Below, in pieces: positions 18,582 through 27,852 of a stretch of 62,108 nt of DNA. Where the stretch lies: contig SCSZ01000009.1 in the NCBI GenBank assembly GCA_004322265.1, positions 1 to 62,108 on the forward strand, given 5' to 3'. Every line of letters starts with the position of its first letter. Within the stretch, counting starts at the first letter, position 1. Made by a program: the position numbers and the translations under genes. The DNA is from Patescibacteria group bacterium (GTDB lineage: Bacteria > Patescibacteriota > Saccharimonadia > Saccharimonadales > Saccharimonadaceae). The notes beneath the pieces were generated by a model that was not told where the DNA came from, ran no database searches, and worked only from the letters and a program-made list of their open reading frames with translations.

Positions 18582-20548
18582 ACTGTCTGCCTCTTGAGTT
18601 CTCTTTTAGCAACCTCAGCCGCGGTCAGTTTTTCTTCTGTTTCGTCGCTAGTCAATCTAATAATTAATGTAACAATCACGCCAATGACTCCAACGATAAC
18701 CAGCCATACAACATGCCAAACAACCGCCACGCCAAATATCAATGCGAACAGCCCGACAATAATGCCGGTAGCGCTATTTTTTGGCAACCAAATGTCTGTA
18801 TACTCGGGTTTTATGGTGTGATGTCGTCGTTTCATTTCCCAGAATTCGTCGCGATAAGTAACGGTTGGGATGACAGTGTAGTTATAAACCTGCGGAGGTG
18901 ATGCAATAGACCATTCGAGAGTTCGTCCGTTCCATGGATCTTCACCGACGCGATTTTGATTTCGCTTGACGATACTGACAATAACTTGTAGGACTTGCAT
19001 TGCAACACCTGCACAAATGAGTAGTACACCGACACCAGCAACAATAAACAAACCTTGCCAACCAAGCGATGGATCATAGTGGTCAAGACGACGTGTCGCG
19101 CCCATAAAGCCTAGTATGTAAAGTGGTACAAAAGCGAGTAAGAAGCCGACAATCCATAACCAAAAGGCGTATCGACCGAGACGTTCATTAAGAGTAAACC
19201 CAGTGAACTTTGGGAACCAATAGGCAAAGCCAGCAAATGCCCCGAACAATACTCCACCGACAATCATGGTGTGGAAATGCGCAACCAAGAAGAGACTATT
19301 ATGAAACTGAAAATCAGCCGGTGGAACAGACATCAAAACACCAGCCACACCACCAAGCGTAAAGGTTACGATAAAGCCCATGAACCAAAGCATCGGCGTC
19401 GTAAATCGCACTCGTCCGCGATACATAGTAAAGATCCAGTTAAAGACTTTTACGCCTGTCGGGATCGCAATTACCATCGTCATTATGCCAAAGAACGTAT
19501 TAACGTCGGCCCCCGCACCCATAGTAAAGAAGTGATGTAACCAGACCGTGAACGAAAGTATAGTGATTGCTACAAGCGCAACGACCATTGAGGTATAGCC
19601 AAACAATTTTTTACCAGAAAAGGTCGCCACGACTTCAGAGAAGATTCCAAAGGCCGGTAGTACGAGAATATATACTTCGGGATGTCCCCAGGCCCATATC
19701 AGGTTTACGTAAAGCATCGGGTTACCTCCGCCACCTGACGTAAAGAAATGCATACCCAGTAAGCGGTCAAGCGACAACATCCCTAGCGTTGCCGTCAAAA
19801 TAGGAAAGGCAAACATGATCAGCGACGTGCAGCACAGAACACTCCAAGCGAAAATTGGCATCATCATAAGTTTCATGCCTGGTGCACGCATCTTAATGAT
19901 CGTTACAAAGAAATTAATACCCGATAGCAAACTGCCGATACCTGCAATCTGAAGACTCCAAATCCAATAATCAACACCGACTCCAGGGCTATACTGCAGC
20001 TCGGATAGTGGGGGATAGGCAAGCCAACCTGCAGTCGAGAACTCTCCTACGACAAGCGGCGCGTTGATAATAATCATGCCTGCGGCAAATAACCAAAAAC
20101 TTATAGAGTTGAGAAGTGGAAAAGCAACGTCTCGTGCCCCAATTTGGGACGGAATAATGAGGTTAAAGATTCCGAATATAACACCCATGGCAACAAAGAA
20201 AATCATAATTGTGCCATGCGCCGAGAAAATCTGTTGGAAATGATCGGACGTTAATATACCGGCCGAGCCATTTGTTGCTTGTTGAGTCCGTAGAAGCAAT
20301 ACATCGGCAAGTCCGCGCAGTAGCATAATAACTGACACAATCAGATACATGACACCGATCTTTTTTGGGTCAAGCGACGTCAACCAAGTTCGCCACAGCC
20401 ACTTCCATTTCTTAAAATACGTAAGGGCAAGCACAACCAGCACGAGACCACCAATCATCGCGTATCCCGCCCCCGCCATAATTGGATCGTGAACAAAATC
20501 AGAGGGAGTTAAACGGCCAAAAATAATTTGCGAAAGAGTATTGAACAT
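18578..20548 (-). CDS. cyoB: Cytochrome bo3 ubiquinol oxidase subunit I
   Basis: This 656-residue subunit holds the low-spin heme, the heme O-CuB centre and the proton channels. Heme and copper ligands are visible in [10 protein letters not shown] (His111), WGHPEVYIL (His and the cross-linked Tyr), [10 protein letters not shown] (two CuB His) and [11 protein letters not shown]. The quinol-site residues of E. coli CyoB (R71, D75, H98, Q101) have matches at R78, D82, H103 and Q106, so the donor is a quinol and not cytochrome c. The protein is long enough to include the extra terminal helices typical of bo3. It overlaps cyoC by four bases and its start meets the cyoA stop. Confidence 0.97.
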   Translation of the reverse strand: MFNTLSQIIFGRLTPSDFVHDPIMAGAGYAMIGGLVLVVLALTYFKKWKWLWRTWLTSLDPKKIGVMYLIVSVIMLLRGLADVLLLRTQQATNGSAGILTSDHFQQIFSAHGTIMIFFVAMGVIFGIFNLIIPSQIGARDVAFPLLNSISFWLFAAGMIIINAPLVVGEFSTAGWLAYPPLSELQYSPGVGVDYWIWSLQIAGIGSLLSGINFFVTIIKMRAPGMKLMMMPIFAWSVLCCTSLIMFAFPILTATLGMLSLDRLLGMHFFTSGGGGNPMLYVNLIWAWGHPEVYILVLPAFGIFSEVVATFSGKKLFGYTSMVVALVAITILSFTVWLHHFFTMGAGADVNTFFGIMTMVIAIPTGVKVFNWIFTMYRGRVRFTTPMLWFMGFIVTFTLGGVAGVLMSVPPADFQFHNSLFLVAHFHTMIVGGVLFGAFAGFAYWFPKFTGFTLNERLGRYAFWLWIVGFLLAFVPLYILGFMGATRRLDHYDPSLGWQGLFIVAGVGVLLICAGVAMQVLQVIVSIVKRNQNRVGEDPWNGRTLEWSIASPPQVYNYTVIPTVTYRDEFWEMKRRHHTIKPEYTDIWLPKNSATGIIVGLFALIFGVAVVWHVVWLVIVGVIGVIVTLIIRLTSDETEEKLTAAEVAKRELKRQTV

Positions 20549-21441
20549 TACATTGACCCACCCGGAGATGTATATTTCATAATGACTTCATTATACAGAC
20601 TCGCGTCCGTAAGTTTGTATGTCGCTTCTGAACTATCATGACTTGGCTCTGCGAGTTTTTTGTAATCAGTATTCGCTAGCGAACTAGTCGATACTGCTGC
20701 CTTTTGCGTCCACGTTGCAAAATCTGACTCGCTCATTGAATTAACTTTGAAATGCATATCAGCAAAGCCATCACCACTGATATTGGCTGAAGTTCCGACG
20801 TATGATCCGACGGAATTCGACATTAGATGGAGCTGAGTCGACATTCCAGACATCGCGTAGACTTGACCGGCAAGCGCTGGTATCCAAAACGAGTTCATTG
20901 GTGCGTCAGAGCTAATCATGAAATTAATTGGCGTGTCCTTTGGAATATCAACATAATTAAGCGTTGCAATTTTTTGGTCTGGATAGATAAACAGCCACTT
21001 CCACTGCAGAGAAATAACCTGAATAGTAACCGGCTTAACCTGCGAGTCAATGGGCTTGAATGGATCAAGGGCATGAGTGTAAATACCGGTAATAATTGCC
21101 AGTGTTAGAATTATCAAACAGGGAAGACCCCACCAAAGTGCCTCGAACCCTTTATGGCTCGAAAAATCAGGTTGATAGACTGCCTTAGTATTACTTGCCC
21201 GATACCGCCATGCAATCGTAAACAACATAATAAACACCGGGACCACGACCAAAAGCCCAAGTCCAACCGTCAGGAGAATTAAGTTACGTTCCTGATCGGC
21301 GATAATACCGTGAGGATTAAGCACTGGAATATCTCTACCACGAGTTACATAGACCAAAGCAGTGATAATGATAATCGCGACAACACTCGAAAGAACAACT
21401 TGGATAGGGCGCTTAAGGCTACGCTTTTTATCTTTACGCAT
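20548..21441 (-). CDS. cyoA: Cytochrome bo3 ubiquinol oxidase subunit II
   Basis: A 297-residue subunit with an N-terminal hydrophobic segment, two more transmembrane helices and a periplasmic-type cupredoxin domain ([23 protein letters not shown]). The CuA ligands of cytochrome c oxidases are absent: the position of the Cys-containing loop reads [12 protein letters not shown], which marks a quinol oxidase. It lacks an obvious lipobox Cys at the N-terminus. It is the first gene of the operon. On the minus strand TATAAA ends six bases before the ATG, and it is transcribed divergently from the NADH dehydrogenase gene. Confidence 0.94.
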   Translation of the reverse strand: MRKDKKRSLKRPIQVVLSSVVAIIIITALVYVTRGRDIPVLNPHGIIADQERNLILLTVGLGLLVVVPVFIMLFTIAWRYRASNTKAVYQPDFSSHKGFEALWWGLPCLIILTLAIITGIYTHALDPFKPIDSQVKPVTIQVISLQWKWLFIYPDQKIATLNYVDIPKDTPINFMISSDAPMNSFWIPALAGQVYAMSGMSTQLHLMSNSVGSYVGTSANISGDGFADMHFKVNSMSESDFATWTQKAAVSTSSLANTDYKKLAEPSHDSSEATYKLTDASLYNEVIMKYTSPGGSM

Positions 21442-21566
21442 ATGCTTTTTATATCATAGCGTAGTTTAACCGTATTACACAAACATCTAAGAGCTGTTTT
21501 CCTTGATTATTATCTCTGTTGGCCCTATTATACGTTTATAGAACAAAACATAAACAGGATCAATTT

Positions 21567-22745
21567 ATGCAGATAACCATTGTTGGTGGTGGCTTCGGAG
21601 GTGTTAAAGCAGCTCTAGAATTGTCAAAAAACAAGAAATCCCAAATTACGCTCATCAGCGACAAGCCATACTTTCAATATTACCCAGCACTGTTTGGTAC
21701 TGCTACAGGCTACAGTCATCTAGAGTCGTGGGTGCCGCTCGGTCAAATCTTTGCAGGTCGAGATAATGTGAACGTTGTAATTGATTCGATAACGACAATT
21801 AATAAAGCAGAGCAGGTGGTTACGGGCACATCCGGCATCCATTATCCATATCACACCCTGATTCTAGCCCTTGGTTCTGTTACGACATACTTTGGTATCG
21901 AAGGCCTTGATCAGTATGCCTATGGCATTAAATCCGAAGATGAAATTAGCGAGCTCAAACAACATCTATTTGATGAGTTTTCACGACCGAATGGCGCCGA
22001 CAAGAACTTCCTAGTCGTCGGAGCAGGTCCAACAGGCGTCGAGTTATCATCTGCACTAGGGACATATCTCACACACCTTAAAAAACACTATAGGCAGCCT
22101 CAACCAAGAATCTCTATTAGCCTTATCGAAGCAGCCCCGCGCGTCCTACCGAGGATGTCCGAAAAGGCGAGTAGTCTTGTTACGGCGCGTCTCAAAAGCC
22201 TCGGAGTGCATGTCGAACTTGGCAAAAAAGTTGAGGCCGAGACAGTCGACAGTCTGATTGTCAGCGGCAAACCAATTAAAAGCCACACAGTCATTTGGAC
22301 CTCTGGCGTCGCGAATAATCCATTTTTCGGGGCAAATGCGAACCAATTTACGCTTAGCAAAAACGGCAAGGTTGTCGTCGATAACTATCTACGCGCTGAC
22401 CAAAATATCTATGTAATCGGTGATAATGCCGCAACGCAGTTTAGTGGATTAGCCCAGACAGCACTACGCGATGGGGTCTTTGTTGCCAGACACATCCTTA
22501 AAAAATCCAAGGCAAAATATGTCCCTAAAATGCCTCCTGTTGTAGTACCGGTAGGGGCGAATTGGGCAATTTTCGAATATAAGAAGCTCCGCTTCACTGG
22601 TTTAATCGGCTCGCTCATCCGTAAGGCAGCAGACGTTGTCGGCTATAGCGATGTATTGCCATTTGGCCAAGCACTCGGCGTCTGGCATGCCCAGACAATC
22701 AGGGAAGATGATTCTGTCATAGCAAAAGACGTACGTAAGAAATAA
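21567..22745 (+). CDS. ndh: Type II NADH:quinone oxidoreductase (NDH-2)
   Basis: A 392-residue FAD-dependent enzyme that passes electrons from NADH to quinone without pumping protons. The N-terminal FAD site is IVGGGFGGVKAA (residues 5-16), the NADH site is VVGAGPTGVELSSAL, and the second FAD contact is YVIGDNAAT. The C-terminus has an amphipathic, basic stretch that could bind the membrane. I chose the ATG at 21567 because AGGAT lies six bases upstream; the frame is open further up. It is divergent from cyoABCDE, its likely partner. Sulfide:quinone reductase is the main alternative, but its active-site cysteines are absent. Confidence 0.9.
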   Translation: MQITIVGGGFGGVKAALELSKNKKSQITLISDKPYFQYYPALFGTATGYSHLESWVPLGQIFAGRDNVNVVIDSITTINKAEQVVTGTSGIHYPYHTLILALGSVTTYFGIEGLDQYAYGIKSEDEISELKQHLFDEFSRPNGADKNFLVVGAGPTGVELSSALGTYLTHLKKHYRQPQPRISISLIEAAPRVLPRMSEKASSLVTARLKSLGVHVELGKKVEAETVDSLIVSGKPIKSHTVIWTSGVANNPFFGANANQFTLSKNGKVVVDNYLRADQNIYVIGDNAATQFSGLAQTALRDGVFVARHILKKSKAKYVPKMPPVVVPVGANWAIFEYKKLRFTGLIGSLIRKAADVVGYSDVLPFGQALGVWHAQTIREDDSVIAKDVRKK

Positions 22746-22777
22746 AAACTTAGGGCGTCATGGGTTATCATAAGAGT

Positions 22778-23434
22778 ATGAAGATTGTTAATTTATCCGA
22801 ACATACCTCGATCCTCGAGCAATACCTACACGAAATTCGCGACACTACTATTCAAAAAGACCGTAAGCGATTCGTGCAAAATCTCGAACGCATCGGTGCG
22901 ATTTCGGCCTACGAAATTAGTAAAGAACTCTCATACTCAAGCAACCAAGCACATACACCAGTCGCGAATGCCACGACAAAGACTCTGTCAACTCAGCCAG
23001 TAGTTGCAACCATAATTCGAGCAGGTTTGCCACCATACAGCGGATTTCTACAGATATTTGATGACGCTGATAGCGCGTTTCTGGCCGCTTATCGACAACT
23101 TGATAAAGATGGGGTTATGGAAAGTGTCATTGGATACAGTTCGTCGCCTAATCTCGATGGTCGACCTTTGATTATTGCCGATACTATGATTGCCACCGGT
23201 ACGACGATTGTGGATATATATAATAAGCTCCTTGAATATGGCGCACCTTCACAAGTCTTCGTGAGTGGTGTTATTGTTAGTCAACCAGCGATCGATTTCC
23301 TGCAAGCGCATATTCCTAATATCATTCTTTATGCAGCAACAATTGATAAAGAGCTCAACGAGCGATTCTTTATCGTGCCGGGATTAGGGGACGCTGGTGA
23401 TATCAGCTACGGCGAAAAATTCGAAAAATCATAA
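22778..23434 (+). CDS. upp: Uracil phosphoribosyltransferase
   Basis: Upp salvages uracil with PRPP to form UMP. The 218-residue protein has the family's PRPP loop IIADTMIATGTT (the usual form is DPMLATG), a conserved IIRAGLPPYSGF segment, and the C-terminal FIVPGLGDAGDISYGE that binds uracil. I start at the ATG at 22778 (MKIVNLSEH), because a TATCAT box ends six bases before it; an upstream ATG at 22760 would overlap that box. It follows ndh by about 30 bases. Confidence 0.92.
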   Translation: MKIVNLSEHTSILEQYLHEIRDTTIQKDRKRFVQNLERIGAISAYEISKELSYSSNQAHTPVANATTKTLSTQPVVATIIRAGLPPYSGFLQIFDDADSAFLAAYRQLDKDGVMESVIGYSSSPNLDGRPLIIADTMIATGTTIVDIYNKLLEYGAPSQVFVSGVIVSQPAIDFLQAHIPNIILYAATIDKELNERFFIVPGLGDAGDISYGEKFEKS

Positions 23435-23452
23435 AGCGCGTATAGTAATGGT

Positions 23453-24814
23453 ATGGACAAGCATCAACGACTCGTTATCGTCATTAGTATTCTGGCGTCA
23501 TTCGTCGCCTTTCTAGACGGATCAGTCGTTAATGTAGCATTACCCGCGATTAGTCGTGAGCTTGGTGGTGGACTAGTCATCCAACAATGGGTGAGTGATG
23601 CCTATTTGATAACGCTAGGTACTCTCATTCTTGCGGCTGGATCGCTGTCCGACATATTTGGTCGTAAGAAAATCTTAACCTTTGGACTTTATGGATTTCT
23701 GATTACGTCGCTTCTATGTGCAATTGCACCAAGTGGTGAGTTTTTGATCATCAGTCGTGCACTTCAGGGGATTTCGGGGGCGCTGCTAGTACCGAGCTCA
23801 CTTGCGCTGATCATTAGCGTTTTTAGCGGACCAGCACAGTCAAAGGCGATTGGTACATGGACAGCTTGGACGGGGATTGCATTCATTATTGGGCCACTTA
23901 TTGGCGGCCTGATGGTCGATTTGTTATCATGGCGCCTAGTTTTTGCAATCAACGTTATTCCGATAATCATCGCGCTTGTACTGATGCGTTCCCTCAAACT
24001 CACCGATGAAGTTACTACACGTAAAAAAGTTGACGTATTGGGTATTATCCTCGGTGCCATCGGTCTTGGTGGTATCGTCTATGCACTCATCGAGCAATCA
24101 AAGTATGGATGGGGGAGTCCGCTTATTTACGGAACTTCTATTATCGGTATAGTCGCGCTAGCGACATTTATTTGGCACGAAAACCAAATAAAACATCCGA
24201 TGTTACCGCTCGAACTATTCCAGGTACGCAACTTCAGTGTCGGTAACATTTCGACGTTTTTTGTCTATGCTGCGCTGGCATTACAAGGATTTGTGCTCGT
24301 CATCTTCCTTCAACAGACAGCGGGTTATCCTGCAACTCTCGCAGGCCTCGCATCAATTCCACTAACAATCATTATGTTTTTCCTGTCATCCAGATTCGGT
24401 GCGTTGTCTGGTAAGTACGGTCCACGACTATTCATGGGACTCGGCCCAATAATCTGTGGAGCGGGGGTATTACTATTACTGCGTGTCAATGTCCCTGCAA
24501 ATTATTGGACGGAGCTACTACCCGGCATAATCATCTTTGGCCTCGGGCTGTCAGTAACCGTTGCACCGCTTACCTCAGCGATCCTTGGCTCTATCAAACC
24601 ATCACAGGCAGGGATAGGCTCAGCTATTAATAATGCCGTTGCCAGAATTGCAGGGCTTCTGTCGGTGGCAGTCATTGGCGTTTTTATTGGCACTCAGATG
24701 AGCCTCACTGGATTTCACCAAGGATTAGTTATATGTGCCGTATTACTTATTGCGGGTGGCATTATTTCGGCGATCGGTATTGAGAATAGCTTAGTAAAGA
24801 ACCAGAAAAACTAA
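23453..24814 (+). CDS. MFS drug-exporter, DHA2 (14-segment) type
   Basis: A 453-residue transporter of the major facilitator superfamily. The N-terminal FVAFLDGSVVNVALPAI and the intracellular loop GSLSDIFGRKKIL are typical of the DHA2/EmrB-QacA group, and I count about 14 hydrophobic segments. Members export drugs, dyes or metabolites with protons; the substrate is unknown here. A TATAGT box at 23441-23446 ends six bases before the ATG, so the gene has its own promoter, despite lying 18 bases after upp. Confidence 0.9.
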   Translation: MDKHQRLVIVISILASFVAFLDGSVVNVALPAISRELGGGLVIQQWVSDAYLITLGTLILAAGSLSDIFGRKKILTFGLYGFLITSLLCAIAPSGEFLIISRALQGISGALLVPSSLALIISVFSGPAQSKAIGTWTAWTGIAFIIGPLIGGLMVDLLSWRLVFAINVIPIIIALVLMRSLKLTDEVTTRKKVDVLGIILGAIGLGGIVYALIEQSKYGWGSPLIYGTSIIGIVALATFIWHENQIKHPMLPLELFQVRNFSVGNISTFFVYAALALQGFVLVIFLQQTAGYPATLAGLASIPLTIIMFFLSSRFGALSGKYGPRLFMGLGPIICGAGVLLLLRVNVPANYWTELLPGIIIFGLGLSVTVAPLTSAILGSIKPSQAGIGSAINNAVARIAGLLSVAVIGVFIGTQMSLTGFHQGLVICAVLLIAGGIISAIGIENSLVKNQKN

Positions 24815-24828
24815 TCTATACGAACAGG

Positions 24829-25533
24829 TTAGTGGTTGTATCTTCTAAAAAGAAGGGCAACGCTCGATAGTACAACCCATGCGACACAAGAAACAAGCGC
24901 GAGTAGCGCAATGTTATTATTCCAGGCGTGATAAACGCCAAAAAGTGCAGGAATCGCAATGATATTAAGCGCCGCAACAATAAAACCAGCAACTGCAACT
25001 GCATGTGGTAGTAGTCGAGATTCAATAATCAGTATTGCAAACGCGATAGACAAAAACGCAAGGACAATACCACCAACTGGGCCGAATACTACGATGTGTG
25101 CCTCGATTAACGTGCGAATGACGTTCGCATCACCGATCGACTGCGTCGCGTTAAGTGCAGAGCCGGCATCAAAGCTGTCGCCGAAGAGAGTAATCGTCGC
25201 ATAGATAATCGCAAAAAGTGCCCCAGCTATCATCGCCATGGTAATACGATGGAGCTTGCTATAAGCAAGCACAAGAAGACCAGCCAGGAATACAGTCATC
25301 GATGCGATTACGAACGTATCGGCAATGACACTACCAAGTATCCACGAGCTGAACGAGGACATGTACGTTACTAGCGCAGCGCTTTCATTCAAAGACGGTC
25401 GCGGTCCAGCCGCCGCTTTACAGCCCACCTCGATCACTACAAAGATTAGAACGAATAAACCTGCACAACTCGTGACGATCTCCGCACGAGATTTACGATA
25501 TGAGGTTACTTTGTTTAGTTTTTGCTTAGCCAT
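24829..25533 (-). CDS. Multi-pass membrane protein, unknown, paralogue of 10476-11225
   Basis: A 234-residue protein with about six hydrophobic segments. It shares GPRPSLNESAAL, GDSFDAGSALNA and NVIRTLIEAH with the protein at 10476-11225, so the two are paralogues. I do not recognise the family. TATTAT with a TG in front ends six bases before the ATG on the minus strand, so the message is probably leaderless. It converges with the MFS gene with 14 bases between them. Confidence 0.75.
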   Translation of the reverse strand: MAKQKLNKVTSYRKSRAEIVTSCAGLFVLIFVVIEVGCKAAAGPRPSLNESAALVTYMSSFSSWILGSVIADTFVIASMTVFLAGLLVLAYSKLHRITMAMIAGALFAIIYATITLFGDSFDAGSALNATQSIGDANVIRTLIEAHIVVFGPVGGIVLAFLSIAFAILIIESRLLPHAVAVAGFIVAALNIIAIPALFGVYHAWNNNIALLALVSCVAWVVLSSVALLFRRYNH

Positions 25534-25577
25534 ACAGACATAATACAGGTATTTCTAACACATACCAGTTCTAATTA

Positions 25578-25835
25578 TTACTTATGACCAGATGTCCAAC
25601 GCTTTTTTATAAACTCAATCGTGAGCGTCGAGAGCAAGAAACCAATAACAGGCACAAGAGCGTTGATCCATGGATTAATATGAACTACAAAAGCTAAATA
25701 GGCTGACACGACGATATACGTAAGAACCATAATGCTTATACGACGAACCCAGCTTGTTTCCCATGCTTTATCTGCCTCCACCTTTTTATTGCGAGCTTCG
25801 ATTGTATCCAAGCGCCTTTCAAAATCTTCATTCAT
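25578..25835 (-). CDS. Small coiled-coil plus two-helix membrane protein
   Basis: This 85-residue protein starts with a charged helix that could form a coiled coil (DFERRLDTIEARNKKVEADK), followed by two hydrophobic segments near residues 32-50 and 53-72, and a basic tail. The family is not recognised. TATTAT ends six bases before the ATG on the minus strand. Confidence 0.6.
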   Translation of the reverse strand: MNEDFERRLDTIEARNKKVEADKAWETSWVRRISIMVLTYIVVSAYLAFVVHINPWINALVPVIGFLLSTLTIEFIKKRWTSGHK

Positions 25836-25850
25836 ATCTACATAATAACA

Positions 25851-25881
25851 AATAAGCGTTCACATAGCGTGAATGCTTATT
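25851..25881. terminator. 13-bp inverted repeat between small membrane genes
   Basis: AATAAGCGTTCAC (25851-25863) pairs with GTGAATGCTTATT (25869-25881) with one G-T pair and a five-base loop. On the minus strand it is followed by a T-rich tract and then directly by the -10 of the 25578-25835 gene. The simplest reading is a terminator for the gene at 25963-26340; an operator is also possible. Confidence 0.6.
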
Positions 25882-25962
25882 TGACTTTCGTTCGAATCCG
25901 TCTTGTGTGGGGTTAGTGGATATGTTTCAGGAAAACTTTAGCTTTGTCTACGAACTAGCATT

Positions 25963-26340
25963 TTAATGACTAACACGACTTACTCCACGTTGAATACCAA
26001 CTCTAGAATAAGGATGAATCGTAGCACCGCTTGCTTGAGCTTGTTGTTCGGTACAATAGTACTTATTTGTGATAGCTACTCTGTATAAGGGTTCTCCCGG
26101 GTATGGGAGGATATAATGAGGTGTCTCGTTAAAGATAAGGCGCTGACCGCTATCAAGTATGACGGGATCATGGCCACATCCTATCTTTGCTATGAAGAAC
26201 TGCGGATAGCCCGTTAGAAGGCCAATAACAGCTGCAACCAATACAGGTACAGCAATTATTAGTCCAATAGCCCATCGTGGCAAAACCTGCTTTGTCATAA
26301 CATTGCGTTTTCTCTTGTGCGACGTGCTCGACTTAGCCAT
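25963..26340 (-). CDS. Hypothetical single-pass membrane protein
   Basis: A 125-residue protein with a very basic N-terminus (about 18 residues), one transmembrane helix near residues 24-44 and an extracellular-type tail with two Cys (in IGCGHDP and YYCTEQQ) that could pair. I do not recognise it. TGCTATTAT ends six bases before the ATG on the minus strand, so the start is probably leaderless. It lies just beyond the reverse transcriptase gene and may or may not belong with it. Confidence 0.6.
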   Translation of the reverse strand: MAKSSTSHKRKRNVMTKQVLPRWAIGLIIAVPVLVAAVIGLLTGYPQFFIAKIGCGHDPVILDSGQRLIFNETPHYILPYPGEPLYRVAITNKYYCTEQQAQASGATIHPYSRVGIQRGVSRVSH

Positions 26341-26356
26341 GCCTCAATAATAGCAA

Positions 26357-26380
26357 AATATGACGATTTCTCGTCATATT
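26357..26380. terminator. Perfect 10-bp hairpin upstream of 26340
   Basis: AATATGACGA (26357-26366) and TCGTCATATT (26371-26380) form a perfect 10-bp stem; on the minus strand the loop is GAAA and the stem runs into TTTT. It would end transcription coming from the reverse transcriptase gene. It also sits immediately upstream of the -10 of the 25963-26340 gene, so it could double as an operator. Confidence 0.65.
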
Positions 26381-26435
26381 AAGCATAATCATTTTGGCTG
26401 AGCATATGCGTCTAGTACCGAGTTATAGATAGAAT

Positions 26436-26460
26436 TGGGACAAATGGGACATGTTGGGAC
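26436..26460. repeat. Three TGGGAC repeats after the reverse transcriptase gene
   Basis: TGGGAC occurs at 26436-26441, 26445-26450 and 26455-26460, spaced nine and ten bases apart, roughly one helical turn. They end five bases from the RT stop codon. They could be protein-binding iterons, part of an attachment site or the 3' end of an RNA; I cannot choose between these. Confidence 0.4.
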
Positions 26461-26464
26461 GTAT

Positions 26465-27814
26465 TTAGACTATTTCGTATATCTCTTTACGTAAATCGCT
26501 AATTCTTGATTCTACGGTAGACGTGTCCATTCCTTGCGAGCGATAAAACGCCAAAACTTCATAGTGAAACGATGAGTGCTTCCTGTTAAGAACAAGTGTT
26601 TCAAGCGAACTCAAAAAATCAAGCTTCTCTTCATCTCTCATTCGACTGTATACCGTTTTCATGGTGTAGTAGTTGCACGAAAGCATGAAACTATCGTCAA
26701 ATATATAAGCTATGAAGCGCGTACGCCTGGCAGGAGTAAGTAAATTAAAGTTAGCTGAGATAAGACGCTTAATTAACGGGTAACCTTGGCCTTTAATATT
26801 ATCCGCATTGCGATCGATTGTTGCATAGCTTAATTTTGCGAACTCGTTGACTTTGTCTTTATTATCTTTAGCACCATCCGTTACAAATAAATCAAAAATA
26901 TCAAAAGAGCGATATGTATACAATTCGTCAAGCGTACGAAGCTCAACTTTCTTCTGGTTAATATTCAAGCCGAGGCGAGCTAAGCGCCGAGAAGCAATCT
27001 GTAAAAGATCGCGACCCGCCTGGTCATCTGGCACAAAGAGCACTTGGTCATCGGCATAACGTAAATACGTTGCATCATAGCGTTCAGCCACATTGCTCAT
27101 AAATAGATCATAGTCCTGCAGGTAATAATTCGATAAAAGCCGTGAACAGTCGCCAAACGCATCTTGCGGAATACCCACAGTTCGAGTTTGATAACGGTTT
27201 ACAAGTCGGTTACTATGCGAAAGGAAGTACATCAATAAATCTAACACACCCGATTCTTTATAATCAGCATCTTGTCGAATTTTCTTTTCAAGTATATCCA
27301 GTTGTATGTTGTCATAGAAATTAGCAATATCGAGCTCAAAAACAAGATAGTTACCTTTTCCTTGATCACGGAGCTCTAAAATCTTTGCATATAACTTTGC
27401 ATTAAAATCACCATAATACTTTGACCAAGCGGCGGGATTGTAAGAGTAGGTCATTGAATACTCATCTTCCGGACCATCGCCTTCTTCCATCTTGCGAATC
27501 TTGCCACCCATAGACCAGCCTCCGTATGTTCCTGGGACCCTATTCTTGGAGATTACATATTCAATGCGACGAACACAATAATAATAAACGCTGTAATCAT
27601 TTAAATTAAAAATTGGTATTTGACGAGCGACACCTAAGCCTTTGTCTGATTCTTTTACCGAGTGAGGTAAACTCGGAAAGTATTTTAGCGACTTCAGATC
27701 TTGGGATAATTTCGTAAGAGCGGGCAAACGCAAAGTCTTACTTTCATGTACGCGAAGATCGTTAATAATACCCCAAAACTTTTTATCAACAACATCAACT
27801 ATATCGTCAAACAT
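26465..27814 (-). CDS. Reverse transcriptase, defence/unknown-group type
   Basis: About 449 residues. Numbering from the ATG at 27814, the RT palm motifs are ELDIANFYDNI near 160-170, GIPQDAFGDCSRLLSNYYL near 214-232, YLRYADDQVLF near 250-260 with the catalytic YADD, and LGLNINQKKVEL near 281-292. The upstream ATG at 27823 overlaps a TATAAT box, so I prefer 27814, seven bases after it. There is no maturase, endonuclease or integrase domain, and no nearby variable repeats. The DIxNFYxxI form resembles Abi/DRT-type defence RTs more than group II introns. About 150 C-terminal residues are helical and unassigned. A DUF4238-like gene lies directly upstream. Confidence 0.85.
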   Translation of the reverse strand: MFDDIVDVVDKKFWGIINDLRVHESKTLRLPALTKLSQDLKSLKYFPSLPHSVKESDKGLGVARQIPIFNLNDYSVYYYCVRRIEYVISKNRVPGTYGGWSMGGKIRKMEEGDGPEDEYSMTYSYNPAAWSKYYGDFNAKLYAKILELRDQGKGNYLVFELDIANFYDNIQLDILEKKIRQDADYKESGVLDLLMYFLSHSNRLVNRYQTRTVGIPQDAFGDCSRLLSNYYLQDYDLFMSNVAERYDATYLRYADDQVLFVPDDQAGRDLLQIASRRLARLGLNINQKKVELRTLDELYTYRSFDIFDLFVTDGAKDNKDKVNEFAKLSYATIDRNADNIKGQGYPLIKRLISANFNLLTPARRTRFIAYIFDDSFMLSCNYYTMKTVYSRMRDEEKLDFLSSLETLVLNRKHSSFHYEVLAFYRSQGMDTSTVESRISDLRKEIYEIV

Positions 27815-27852
27815 TAAGTTCATTATAGCTCTGTTTGAGGTGGTAAAAAACC

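Noticed and set aside
26357-26380. Retron-type ncRNA for the RT
   Set aside because: The hairpin is short, lies after the RT gene and looks like a terminator; no long complementary msr/msd-like ends were seen beside the RT.
26465-27814. Group II intron or diversity-generating retroelement
   Set aside because: No maturase or endonuclease domain, no intron RNA domain V nearby, and no template/variable repeat pair seen next to the RT.
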